A DNA stretch of 64,000 bases from Jacaranda mimosifolia (taxonomy: Eukaryota; Streptophyta; Magnoliopsida; Lamiales; Bignoniaceae), in NCBI GenBank assembly GCA_018894105.1, contig CM032117.1, forward strand, positions 49,696,503-49,760,502. Reading direction: 5' to 3'. Of the stretch, positions 1 through 11,161 are shown in pieces (position 1 is the first letter of the stretch; the number at the start of each line of letters is the position of its first letter). The position numbers were made by a program, and so were the translations under genes. A model generated the notes under the pieces. It saw only the letters and a program-made list of their open reading frames with translations, was not told where the DNA came from and made no database searches.

Positions 1-58
1 TGGCTAGTTTGGGCTGAAAATTGGGGCTTTTGTGACACGTGTACCCGATGGACAACTC
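1..58 (+). repeat. Left terminal inverted repeat of MULE-1 (partial)
   Basis: Pairs with the reverse complement of about 5795-5851 with few mismatches. The outermost part of this repeat is missing because the window begins inside it. Confidence 0.85.
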
Positions 59-232
59 ATTAAATAAAACTGTGGGACCTATGCCACATAGATTAAAAAA
101 TTGAAGAGAAACTTAGTAGTATGCAATGCTATGTAAGGAGGGAAAAGGTCAAAGAAGGTATTTACTTATCACCTTCATCTTTCATTTTCTTCCATTCTCC
201 TCCACGGCAAAAAAAAAATAGCAGTGCCAACC

Positions 233-665
233 ATGTCTTCTTCATCAACGCATAACTCGATGGCCTGTGTGACTCCCTTGGAGTGCTGGTGTGGCAAGAG
301 AAGCAAAATAAGAACATCTTGGATTGACCATAACCTAGATAGGAGGTTCTTGTCATGTAAGAGCTATAATGTAAGTTATCTTCCTTCTTCACTTCTTTTA
401 TGTTCTTCATAATCTTCATTTTTCACTCCTTTTGTTGTTCTTTATTTTATTTTATTTTTTTCAAAATAATGGATGTGGGTCTTTTCAATGGGTTGATCCA
501 CCCATGTGTGCAAGATCGAAGAACATCATACCAGGTCTCCTTTGCAAAATTAATGAATTGGAGATGGAAAATTGGAAGTTGAAGAAGTGGAAAATGCTTG
601 TGAAGTTCATTGTGTTGTTAGGGTGTTTTCCGATTTTGGTTTTAGTTTGTTGTGTAGTGTATTGA
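233..665 (+). pseudogene. GRF-type zinc finger protein with C-terminal membrane helix, carried by MULE-1
   Basis: Two exons predict a protein of about 112 residues. Exon 1 (233-370) starts at the ATG in context CCAACCATGT and holds the GRF finger: CWCG, then TSW and a DRRFLSCKSY block. It ends at a good donor (GTAAGT, 371-376) in phase 0. Exon 2 (about 465-665) continues in frame with GCGSFQWVDPPMC, a short charged stretch, and a strongly hydrophobic C-terminal helix (residues about 90-112) ending at TGA. GRF fingers bind DNA or RNA in other proteins; the function of this small plant family is not known to me. The acceptor expected at 463-464 reads AA, not AG, so splicing is probably lost. 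It converges on the transposase gene. Confidence 0.75.
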
Positions 666-1889
666 AGGTTTAGATAGTGAGTCCCTGTTTTTGGAGAGGT
701 AGTTTGTAACCTCTGTTTTTTGGCAATAATGTGGCAAATGGGTTAGTTCGGTTAATGCCCATACTTTATGTAATGTTGTTATGTTAATCCCAAGTTATTT
801 GTAATGCCAAATTCCTTACTTGGCCAAATTTATGTAATGTTGTTATGTTAATGCCCTATATTTTCAATTTATTTTGTAATGCCCTATTTGTAAAGAATTT
901 TGGGTGCAATATTGTAGTTATTTCTGTACAAGTACAAGGAGGAATGAAAAGCACACTTGATGCCAAAAAACCTTCAAATTTAAAGCAATGAATTCTTGAA
1001 AATACATTGTTCAATATGCATATACATATGCATTTTCGAATCCTGCCAAAAAGCATGTACATCATTTGTAACCAACCAGAGCCCCAAGTCAAAAACTCTA
1101 CTTCCAAGCCATGTACTTCCAATCCCAATTCAGATATTTTAACAAAGCCACCAGTCAAAAATTCTAGTTGCGAGGCATAAACATGTACATCCAATACAAA
1201 AAACTACTTAGCCCCAACTTCAAATTCTAGCTCCAAGTCAAATCAAAAACTTAAAAATTGACATAGTTCAGATTCTTCATTCCAAAAATCATATAAGCAA
1301 AATTAGGTTGCTTTCTTTCCCTTGCCAATCCTTTTCTTCCCATGCAATCTATCCATTACCTTATTTAAATGGTTCAGCTATACAAATTCCTTCTCACAGT
1401 AGTTGAAGCAGCACCTTGATTGCTTTCACTTTGAGACATCTGGAGTTGCTAGTACATTGATGGTCCTGGAACCTTATCCATATGTCTGCTAGATCTCCTG
1501 AGTCCAAACTGCAAAGGCCTATCCTCCACCTGTATGCAATAAGGGTGTTCAAAATATGATGATAAAATATGATAAGTCAAATGAGTAAAGAAATAAGAAC
1601 AGGATTCATTGCCACAAGCACAAGTGTTCACTTCTTTATGCCCCTACTGAGTTGAGATTTGACTCCTTGCTTTGGTATCCTGCCCAATTAAAGGAGAATA
1701 AAAGACATGAAAATATTGCATTGAGTCATGAATAAACAAATAAGTAAAGCTTACTGTTTCTGCTTTATTTGTAGCTTGCTGACTTGTGGATCTACCCCTT
1801 CTCCTTGTTGTTGTGACCTAGCCAACCAAATAAGACACTTATCAATGTAAAAAACTTAGGAGAAGAACATAATTAACTTAAAATTGATG
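666..1889. other. Region between the two convergent genes of MULE-1
   Basis: About 1.2 kb between the 3' ends of the GRF gene and the transposase gene. It contains repeated short phrases such as TGTAATGTTGTTATGTTAAT (about 770-850) but no recognisable domain on either strand. It probably holds both 3' untranslated regions. Confidence 0.4.
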
Positions 1890-4800
1890 TTAGTTACCCT
1901 TTGGCTACCCCCTGTATTCTGGGATATTTGAGTACCAAGGATTTGATCCCAATCAATATCATCAAGTGTCAGGTTTGTTATCTTATCTTCCAGCATTTGA
2001 TTTTGACTTGTAGTGCCACTCTTCATTGGATAAAACCTTTGATTATGACCGCTTATCTTGCAATGTCTACACTTAACAGTTGTCTACCTCTTTTCATCTT
2101 CATTGTAGTGCTTTCACTTGGCTTGGCTATCCCTTTTTTCTTTCCCTTAGTAACAAATTCATCAAAACTCTTTTTCTTGCTTTGCTTGGCCTTCCTTTTT
2201 CTTTCCCAAAGTTAGGAGGAAGTGGGGGAATATAAATAGTTTCACCCCACAACTCTTGCCCATCAATGCCCCTAATTGCACTTTCATAAACCATTTTGTA
2301 GCACTCCATTGAATAGCAAGGATGAATGAAGTTCATAGGGTCAAACCTAAGATTACAAAGTGTAGAACAGGCATGCGAGCAAGGGATGCTAGTTAACTCC
2401 CATTTCCTACAACTGCAACTCCAATTTTCAATGTCAACACAGAATTGGCTTCCATATATGTTAGTGATTTGATAATGCTTGTCATCAGATTTCCTTAGAA
2501 TGTAGTCACCAAGTTTTTCAGTGCTTTCATTAATAAATGGAACTATTGCAGGACAAATCTCACCAATCCACTTTGCAACTTTATCTCTATTTTTTTGGAG
2601 CCTAGTCATTAGATACTCTCTGATCCATTTAAGCATGGTCAAGATGAATTTTTCTCTAGCACACAGTATAGAAGAGTTAAATGATTCACAGAAATTGTTT
2701 AACACCATGTCACACTTGGAAATTGTAGAAAAATTAGACTTGTTCCATTGTGAATGTGGCTTATATGAAAACCAATATACAACAGTCTGATTAAGGTCTG
2801 CTATGGCCTTCATTTGTTGTTTAAATTGCCCAACTGTGGTGCTATTAGCTGCCCTCCAAAAAATGTTTTTATAATCTAAACCCTTGTACCCAGCATGCAT
2901 GAAGTTTTTCCACAAATGTCTCACACATAACTTATGTTCTGCCTTAGGAAGCACTTCATCAATGGTTTGAATAAGCCCTTTCTATTTGTTAGACATAAAG
3001 GCAAATTCATGAGGCCTTGTGATTTGCAAGTCTTGTTTCAATAATGTTAAGAACTACTACCATGTCTCCCCTATCGCTCTACATATTACTGCATAGGCTA
3101 CTAGGTAGGGCTTATTGTTGGGATCAATCCCAACTGCAATCAACATAACACCCTTGTGAAGGCCACTTATGTGGCACCCATCAACACCTAAAATTGGCCT
3201 ACAACCAACCAATAATCCAGTTTTAAGAGCCCCATAGCAGCAGTAGAAATGACTGAAAGTTCCTTCACCATCCCTAAGATTATTGTTGATCCCTCATTAC
3301 TTCTCCTCAATTTTGCAGCATAGTCCTATAATTTACTAAATTTTAATGCTGGCTCACCCTCAACCATCTGTAATGCTAATTGCTTGGCTCTATAAGCCTA
3401 ATGCCAAGTCACACTCACACTCACATCTTCTATCAACTCTAGCCTAAATCCTTCAGTCTTTCTCTTAAGGCTTGTGATTAGCTTCCTTTTGTATCTCTCA
3501 ATAAGGTAACTAGATTTTATATTATTCACATCATATGTTGGCTTACAAGAATAGTTAGGGTTCAAAGTATGAATCTAAAAGGTTGACTCATTATTCACCC
3601 TATAGGCATGAATTTTCCAATTACAATCACTTTCCTCAAATTTTTGCATACACTCTTATTTTGTTATTTTTTTTTAATCTTTATGTTTCTCATACTTTGA
3701 ACAGCCTTTGTATGCACAGCCTTTCTAAATTCAGTTTTATCCTTGAATTTCATCCCTAATTCAAACCTAGGTGCAAATGCTTTTTTGTAACAAAAAACAG
3801 GTGCAGTTGGCCTATCATCACCATCTGATTCAACCCCACTATTTAATTCAGCCTCACTATCCCAAGCTATATCATCCTCCTCAATGCTATCACTACCCAA
3901 ATCATTGTTTTTTTCACACTGTTGTGCCCCTTCATCCCTTCCTTCCCTTTTATTCCTACCATCATTATCATTTCCTACCCACTCTACATTTGAATCAATA
4001 AAATAATCATACAAAGCATCATCATCATCATGCACATTCAAATCAACTAAGAATTCACAGTCATCATCATTAGTATGCAAATCTAAAATATCCCTATCCA
4101 AGTCATTATTTGTCTCCAAATTTTCACCCTACCCTATACCTTCATCCCTCCCCTCTCCCTTCAATATTTTCTCCCTACCTATGCCCAACCCCATAGGTTC
4201 CTAGCAAATCATCATAAGAATCGACAAAATAATCAAACACCATATCATCATCATCATTCACATTGAAATCAACATTGAAGTCACTATTTGATTTCTGTGT
4301 TTGTTCTTCCTCATTTATATGTGGTGTACATTCATTTAATTGAACGTATTCCTACTTACTACCAAACAAATCATGGTTTGTTTCAGGTTGAGTTAAAGTG
4401 ACTGTATCAGGTTGAGTTATTGGATCACAATTTTGCTCTTGGCCATGATTCTTAGGTTGAGGCTCAGTATCAGGCTGAGGGATGTTTTCAAGCTCAGGCT
4501 CAGATACATGTTCAGGGCTAGCTTTGATTAATTAGTAATGGAGGGGGGTCTTGGTTAGGTACACGTTCATCAGGAATAGGTTCATAGGCAGTTTTTTCAG
4601 GCAATAGAGGCAATTGAAAGAGGGCTTTTGCTTTTGCAGGCACTAGAGGTAATTGACTAGGGGCATTTATAGGTAATGGAGAGGGAGGTTGTTCACTTTT
4701 TACAAATATACTCACTTCCCTTTCATCACAACACAATCTAACATGCATCCTAAGCTCAGCATCATTCCTTAATATGTAAAAACCATTCTTGAAAATTTTG

Positions 4801-5534
4801 TAAAATTTTCTAGGCTTAAGTAACCCTAAATCATCACAAATCAGTCTTAGTCTAGCCATATCTAAAGCAGTCTTGGGCATGAAATCAAATTTTGTGAGTG
4901 TTCCACCTAAATACTTAAGTTCAGGATAGTGTACTAACCTCCCTCCATAATGTAGTGCTAGGGTTATGTAGAATGATCCTGGTGCTGCAAACAAAAGAAA
5001 AAAAAATGATTGAAAACAAACATATTAGACATTGCAAATACAAATTAACAGTAATAAAAGTGGTCAGTCAACCAAGAAAAGAAAAAATGGAAAAAAAAAC
5101 ATTTATTTCAAACAGTAATTGGGGCCACATGAATAAAAAAATATTTAAATAAAAAATTAATTAAAAAAAAAATCCAACTCAGTAGAAGTTAATGGAGGTG
5201 GAGTACCTTACACACATAAAATCTATTTGACTACAAATAAACTACGAAACCTAAAACCCCACGCCTATGACCACTATCACTGTGGGATGAAGACATGTGA
5301 GTCAAAAACCCTAGCTTTATTTTGGGAGGAATAAAAGAACCTAAACACTTTTAGAAGATTCTAACAAAGGTCCGAGAATATTTGGGGACCACAGCCAAAA
5401 AAAAAAAAAAAAACTCACTTTTCTAACTTGTTTTTCAACAGAAAAAATGAAGAAAAAATGCTAAAAATTGTGGAACACTCACCATACATAGGAGGAGGGT
5501 AGCTATTACTTCCTTTCGCAGGAACTCTCACCAT
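1890..5534 (-). pseudogene. MULE-1 transposase (MuDR/mudrA type), degenerate
   Basis: Likely start is the ATG at 5532-5534; a 52-nt first exon (5483-5534) ends at GTGAGT and joins the exon beginning at 4984. Order of parts: a PB1-like N-terminal domain (about 4984-4700), a Pro- and Asp-rich linker (about 4680-3850), the MuDR N-terminal DNA-binding region (about 3780-3540), the DDE core with first Asp in GVDGCH (about 3200), an HLWKNF block, the late Glu in NNFCESFN (about 2680), a SWIM finger (CSC then CSHA, about 2430-2370) and a CCHC knuckle (2071-2030). Frame changes and internal stops occur between 3660 and 2960. The usual second catalytic Asp (MSDKQKGL) reads MSNK followed by a stop, and the last Cys of the knuckle is Tyr. 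Transposition activity is therefore lost. Confidence 0.82.
2030..2071 (-). other. CCHC zinc knuckle of MULE-1 transposase, last Cys changed to Tyr
   Basis: The minus strand encodes CRHCKISGHNQRFY, the CX2CX4HX4C knuckle found at the C-terminus of plant MULE transposases, with TAT in place of the final Cys codon. Confidence 0.7.
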
Positions 5535-5794
5535 CGCCTGTTCATTTATGGGTTGCAAATAAACAGAGCAAATTTAGGAAATTTGGAAACTAGGGTTCGC
5601 GTGTTCAGTCTCTCTCTGGAATTTGATTTTTGACTGATTATATCTTCTCGTCTACCTTTCTTTCACTTTTTTCTTTTTTCTTTTTTTAATTTTGTATATA
5701 CATTTACAGATTTACCCTCAAAGTTTCCATCCCAAAAATAAGTTCCTAACGTGTTGTGGGATGTGGACTATGAATTGGAGCTGATGTGGTTAGG

Positions 5795-5997
5795 AGTTGT
5801 CAACTGGGTACACGTGTCACAAAAGCCACAAAGTTTCAGCCCAAATTGGCCAATTTAGGGTCCACCTAGGCAAAATTGAGTCTGAAGGACCAAAATTGCT
5901 ACTTTTTTGCGGGCCTAAAGACTAAAATAAAAGTCAAAAATCAAAAAGGACCAAAAGGCATAGGGCATAATTGGAGAACTAATTCCACATTTTTCCC
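5795..5997 (-). repeat. Right terminal inverted repeat of MULE-1
   Basis: About 200 bp. Its inner 57 bases are verified against the left arm at 1-58. The outer end, read on the minus strand, begins GGGAAAAATG, a GGG start shared with the other MULE ends in this window. Directly after it (from 6005) copia LTR sequence resumes, which fixes the boundary within a few bases. Confidence 0.75.
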
Positions 5998-6004
5998 ATT
6001 TTAA

Positions 6005-6065
6005 AACTAACTATTTTCAGTGGGAGAGAAGCTGTGTTCGTTGCTATGCTAATTCTCCCCCTTAG
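6005..6065 (-). repeat. Start of copia-1 3' LTR with polypurine tract
   Basis: On the minus strand the tract CTAAGGGGGAGA (6065-6054) is followed by LTR sequence matching the inner edge of the 5' LTR at 10571-10515. The match stops at about 6005 where MULE-1 begins. Confidence 0.75.
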
Positions 6066-6079
6066 GGTGGTTGGAATAT

Positions 6080-7672
6080 GTCGAGGACAGCCAACTTGGA
6101 CATATGGAGATGAAGAAGATAAGCTAGGAAAGGTTTAATGAACATGTCAGTAAGCTAGTGCTCAGTCTTAACAGGCAAAAGTTTGATGGAGCTTGTGGTG
6201 ATCTAGTCACAGATGAAGTGATAATCTATTTCAATATATTTCATTCTTTCATGGAATGTGGGATTAGAGGTGATATGCATAGTGGCTTGGTTATCGCAAT
6301 AAATAACAATAGGTGATGGAGATGAGTGGTGAAGGTCACAAAGGAGCTGCTGGAGCTAAGTAAGTTTAGAATCAGTAGCGGCTAAGACTCGAAACTCAAC
6401 CTATGTTGAAGACTGTGAGATAGTGGCTTGATCTTTGATTTGCGAGAAATTAGTGAGTAGCCTAAAAATATGCAGAAAATGTGATTGATCTTTTAGTGTC
6501 TATACAAGCTCCACAGTCAGCATCTGAGAAGGCTCAAAGCTGGAGGTTGGAAGATGCTAAAAAAAGAGACCTTTACTAGGGTGGGATTTCAAACACCACA
6601 GAAGATGGTGGATTACTTGAAGGTGATGCTTTTGAGGATTAGCTATAAATTGACATAACTGCATACATAACAAATGTAATTTGAACTAGGAAATTGTGGA
6701 TGTAGAAGTCATCCAACCAGGCGTCTGTGCTGAGTAGGGTCTGAAAGAGGGGTTGAAGCACATATACTGAGATTGGACTTAAGATCCATGAGAGTTTGAA
6801 CTGGTTTACAATTAAGGAAACCAATGCCTTCCAGCAATTGCAATGTATACTGTCTTTGAGAGAGGCCAATTCCAGAAGCCTTTCTAGCAATTTTCAGACC
6901 AAGAAAGAACTTAAAAGTGCCTAAGTCCTTTAGTTTGAACAAGACTGTAATTGTTCCTTGAGAGAGATGATGGTTGCATAAGATGGTCTTGCAATTACTA
7001 TATATCAACAACGTGGATTAACAATGCAATGAAAGTGTCATTTTTAGCACGTATGAAGAGTGAATAATCAACTTTAGATTGGGAAGAACCATGATGAAGA
7101 AGGGTCTGGGAGTTTTTTGAAAACTATTGTCTAGATGCCCGCTTCAATCCACATAATGACTTGTTCAGTTTATAGACTAGTTTAGATTGATGCTTCCCCT
7201 TATTGAGATAACCAGGTGGTAGTGTCATGTAAACTTCTTCAAATAAATTACCATGAGAGCAAGATGTCAGTGATGGTGTGCAACAAGAGATAGCAGAATC
7301 TTGACAGTAACAAGTTTAGCAACTGGAGAGTATGTGTCTCAATTCCTTTCTGCTGGTTGTATCCCTTAGCCACAAGTTTAGCCTTGAACCTTTCAATAGT
7401 GCCATCAAATTTATGCTTAATCTTGTACACCCATCATTATCCAATTGGTTCTTTCTTTGCTAGTAATGGACCACTATCCATGTATTATTTAATTTGCTCC
7501 AAAGCATTCAGTTCCTATTTTATTGCTTCTCCCCACTCATGGCATTTGACTGCTTGATGATAAAATTGGTGTTTTGAATGTGCAAAGAAGTTAAGGATGA
7601 AAGATTTGAATGGGTCAAAAATACATAAGTAAGATATATGGTTTTAGATGGGGTAAAGATGTTTGACTTGAG
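6080..7672 (-). pseudogene. Copia-1 reverse transcriptase and RNase H region
   Basis: Copia-type pol C-terminal half. Recognisable pieces are [17 protein letters not shown] and [11 protein letters not shown] (about 7430-7350, fingers of the reverse transcriptase) and FKLKDLGTFKFFLGLKIAR (about 6935-6880, just after the catalytic loop). The catalytic YVDD position reads approximately HVVD, so polymerase activity is lost. RNase H sequence continues to about 6080 but is riddled with stops. The coding sequence is separated from its upstream half by the hAT element at 7673-8658. Confidence 0.75.
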
Positions 7673-8658
7673 TAGAGCTGTAAATGGATATTCGAAAATT
7701 TATTTATCGTTTGCATTCGAATCCGTTTATAGAGAATATTATCCGTATTCATTTAAAGCAGATATTATCTATATTCGATTAGTAGATATTTGATTATAAA
7801 TAGATACGAATATGGTAATTACCTATCTGATCCATTTAATATCAGCTCCAAATATATATCTGTTGGATATATCTATATATATATATTCGATTATCTGTAA
7901 TTTAATTAAATAGGTTATCCGTATCCAATAAATAATATTTAAAGAATTATTATATATAATATATTCTAATTTTTCATGTATTTTTATTATATAAATAATA
8001 TTTAAAAAATTATAATAATAATAATAATATATTATTATACATAATAAATTATTTTTATTTTTTCAAAATGAAATCTCATAATATTTATATATATATATAT
8101 GAATATAAGTATAAATTAGTAATTAAAGAATTAATAAGAAAAATTAGTAGTTAATGATTATAAAGAAATAATTAAACACTACTAAATCAAGGAAAAAAAA
8201 TCAATATCTGAATAATAAAATTAACCAACATAAAATTATTATTGCTTGAATTTATAATTAATTTATATTGGTGTCATTTTATTAATATTAATTAATCATA
8301 AAGTTAATCATTAATTAAAAAAAATCAAGAATAATTAATTTTTAAATTATAAAATAAAGTAGTAAACTTTTTTTTTAATGAAATTTATTAGAAAAGTATG
8401 CATTTTATTACAAGTTAACGGATTCGAATATTCTAATATTTTGAAATGGATATTCGAATATTTATAAATGGATGCATCCTAATAATTATAATCGGATACA
8501 GGTATATCTGAATTCAGTTAATGTCCGACGAATAAGAATTCGGATGTTATTAAAAAATATTTATCAGATACATATACAAATATAGATATTATAAAATTTA
8601 AACGATACAAATATGAATAAAGTGTATACGTATTGTTTGATATCCGTTTATAGCCCTA
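7673..8658. mobile_element. Non-autonomous hAT element, family 1
   Basis: 986 bp, AT-rich, without a transposase reading frame. Flanked by the 8-bp target duplication GACTTGAG (7665-7672 and 8659-8666), the hAT hallmark. The ends are inverted copies: TAGAGCTGTAAATGGATA on the left and, reversed, TAGGGCTATAAACGGATA on the right. Subterminal GGATATTCGAATA-like motifs recur in both orientations. The left ~200 bp closely resemble the left end of the element at 24122, so both belong to one family. Confidence 0.88.
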
Positions 8659-8669
8659 GACTTGAGAGA

Positions 8670-10202
8670 TAGAATTGCATTGACAACCATGGAGGTGTAC
8701 TGGGGTTTTGTGGGGTCTAGAGGATCTTCTAGGAGGAGCAAGAGGTTCGCTGTTTTGTAGAGGAGGGCCAAGAGAGTTAATTGGCTGATTAGGAGATGGA
8801 ATATCTGTAAGAGACTAAGGAATAAGTGCAGGAAGAGATGAAATAGGTTTAGGGGAAAAGGATCATTGACAAATTTTGAATTTTGTCCATTGTGGAGTGC
8901 GAATATATTCTCATAGAAGATGACATATCTAGAGATTAGGATTTGTTTAGACTGAAGGTCAATCAATTTGTAACCTTCCTAAGCTGCAGGATACTCAAGA
9001 AATGCACATGCTTTAGCTCTGGGAGCAAACTTGTGCTTATGGGTAGGAAGAGTGGAAGCAAAGACCAAACAAAGAAATGTTTTTAAGGTTGAGTAGTCAA
9101 ATGGAGAGTCATATAGCAGCTCATAAGGTGACTTGTTTGAGAGGAAGGCAGAAAGGGGTAAGAACTGGTGGAATAGAGATGAGTTAAGAGATTGAACAAA
9201 GTTCTGAGGAGAAACTATATTGTTGGCTGTATTTGGCTGGCTTAAGAGTTGATAGACTTGAGAAGAGTTTTGTTGAGACTAATTTGGCCTTAAATTTGGC
9301 TTAAATCCAATAGGATATTCATGAATTTTATAGCACTTCTAAATGGTATGGCCTGCAGTGTTACAGTGTGTGTAGAACGGACGATTCTTCTTTGGCTACT
9401 TGGATACATTAGGAGAATTAGAACTATTTGATGGTTTTGTAGGGTTTACTGCGAATGCTAGATTGGAACTTGGCTTAGAATTTATAACTCCAATCTGCAT
9501 CTAACATTCCTTTTGCACAATCATGGCAAAGATTTTATTAACAGGCGGCAAAAGATCCATTAAAAGGATCTGATTGCGAGCTTATGAGTAGGTCTCATTC
9601 AATCCCATCAAAAATGATAAAACGTACTCTATTTGCTGATAAGAGTTCAAGGCCTTAACACCACCACGTGAACACAATCCAAAAGTGTAAACAAGTCGAG
9701 AAAAACTGGGCTCTTCCCAGATTGACTTCAATTTCATGAAGTAAATGCTTACAGACTACAGATTTTGAAGATTATGGACATGGTTATGCCAAAGTTGGTA
9801 AATGCAAGGTTCGTTGTACTACTAAAAATGATTCATGAGATCATTCCATATCTCAAAGGCTGAATCCGTGCAGATCACACTTGCTGAAATCTCTTTTGGA
9901 ATAGAATTAAAGATCCATGCTATGACCATATTGTTGTTTTGGTTCAGGAATATAGGAGAGTTGAGTCACTTCCATTAGGTCTTGGAAGAGATCCATCGGT
10001 TAAAGGATGTTTTTTTTTTTACGGAGAGTATGATTGTCATGCCTTGGCTCCATGATGCCTAATTTTCTCTGATTAGCTACTGTGAAACAAGAACCACGCT
10101 AGGTCAATCTGAATGGTGAAGAAAATATAGACTGCGAGGGTCTTCAATGGCAGATGGTCCATTGAAGGAGTTGATACTGCTGGAATGAGTGCTTTCTTCC
10201 AT
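8670..10202 (-). pseudogene. Copia-1 gag fused to integrase C-terminus
   Basis: Start is probably the ATG at 10200-10202. The N-terminal ~250 residues resemble the plant copia Gag domain (a YFLHHSD block followed by a W-S-x-G-M phrase). A zinc knuckle follows at about 9385-9335 (HCNTAGHT then KCYKIHEYP), with its first Cys changed to Tyr (TAC at 9374-9372). Only about 45 codons later the frame runs into LSNKSPYELLY and the phrases that normally end the integrase (about 9170-8880). Protease and the catalytic integrase core are therefore absent, and the junction keeps the reading frame. Several stop codons are scattered through it. Confidence 0.72.
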
Positions 10203-10315
10203 GGCAGGAGAAATAGAAAACTAGAAGCAATGAAGAAGAAGGAAGATCAAAATTGATTTAGGAAGAGAAGGTGAAGATGGAAATTATTGCAGTGGAGATA
10301 TTAGAGAAGCTGTCT

Positions 10316-10326
10316 TCTGATACCTT
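10316..10326 (-). other. Primer-binding site of copia-1
   Basis: The minus strand reads AAGGTATCAGA next to the 5' LTR, a slightly altered version of TGGTATCAGA, the initiator Met-tRNA complement used by plant copia elements. Confidence 0.6.
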
Positions 10327-10331
10327 ATCAG

Positions 10332-10571
10332 TGGATGTCAAACCAAAACGTGTGCTGAATAACTTGGGAGCATGAAAAGTGCATTAGTTGAGATATGTAC
10401 AAGTTTATACATTGCTAAGATCATGCTCTTCAAATGAGCTAAATAAATTCTAGACTATAACTAATTCAACTACTGTAAAACTAATTAGGGTTTTATCTAA
10501 ATAACTTTAGAAATATCTAAAAACTAACTATTTTCAGTTGAAGGGAAGTTGTGTTTGTTGCTGTGTTAATA
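10332..10571 (-). repeat. Copia-1 5' LTR
   Basis: About 240 bp, placed between the primer-binding site and the point where similarity to 6005-6053 ends. Its termini are eroded (no clean TG/CA), so the limits are accurate to a few bases. Confidence 0.65.
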
Positions 10572-11151
10572 CTATAAATACTGAAATGTTATTGCACTTA
10601 AAAACTAATCAAAGGTGCTTAAAAAGTATAGCTCAAGTCAATTCTCCATTGTGTAATAACCTTTTCAACTTATAATACTAGTATCTCAATTAAAACTCAT
10701 TCAAAAATCTCATGGCTGGACTTTAGTTTAAATTCTTTCCAATGAATTTCTTATTCCCCCTGAAACCAACAACTACCACCAGTGAAGGCGAACAACATCC
10801 TACATGACATCTTTCTCTTGTCAAGAAACAAAATATATAGTGGCAAATTTGACAACTCGATAAAGCCTAAATCCCTATCACCAAGGGCAAGACTGTCAAA
10901 GTAGCTCCTTCATCAATACCCTATGCTTCCATCACTCATAAGAACAATTAATATTAGATGTAGATATATGTATATATATTTATATATATAAGGTAGTAAA
11001 TAAAATAGTTGTTGGAGATTCATTGGATAGCCTTCGTTTATTAGTTGAGCAAGACTTTCTAATAGCAAAGTGATGATTACTGCATGTTGTGTTTTTGTTC
11101 ATTTTCATTCTTTAGGCCTTTGCATTTTTTACGCCAAAAAATAAAGTAACA
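10572..11151. other. Unassigned spacer
   Basis: About 580 bp between two mobile elements. No domain, inverted repeat or RNA gene was recognised on either strand. Confidence 0.4.
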
Positions 11152-11161
11152 TCTAATTATA

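Larger units (their letters stand above)
1..5997 (-). mobile_element. MULE-1, Mutator-like DNA transposon (left tip outside window)
   Basis: A Mutator-like element bounded by long terminal inverted repeats. The first ~58 bases of the window match, in reverse complement, about 5795-5851, sharing the block TTTGTGACACGTGTACCC. The right arm continues to CCC at 5995-5997, so about 146 bases of the left arm lie outside the window. It encodes a MULE transposase on the minus strand (about 1890-5534) and a GRF zinc-finger gene on the plus strand (233-665), converging like mudrA and mudrB of maize MuDR. It is inserted in the 3' LTR of the copia element that follows; the expected 9-bp target duplication would be ATTTTAAAA (5998-6006), with its partner off the left edge. 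Both genes carry lesions, so the copy is probably immobile by itself. Confidence 0.85.
5998..10571 (-). mobile_element. Copia-1, Ty1/copia retrotransposon, internally deleted, hit by MULE-1 and a hAT element
   Basis: A minus-strand element: 5' LTR at about 10332-10571, primer-binding site beside it, gag at 10202-9240, integrase C-terminus joined to gag, then reverse transcriptase/RNase H to about 6080, a purine tract and the first ~50 bases of the 3' LTR (about 6005-6053). The rest of the 3' LTR lies beyond MULE-1, outside the window. The LTR copies share the phrase AAAACTAACTATTTTCAG and a following GTTGCT block. Protease and most of the integrase core are missing, and the coding parts have stops and frame changes, so the copy is dead. 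Confidence 0.85.

Noticed and set aside
162..419. 85-residue minus-strand ORF over the GRF gene
   Set aside because: It is the shadow of the plus-strand GRF exon, which has a clear zinc-finger motif, start context and splice donor.
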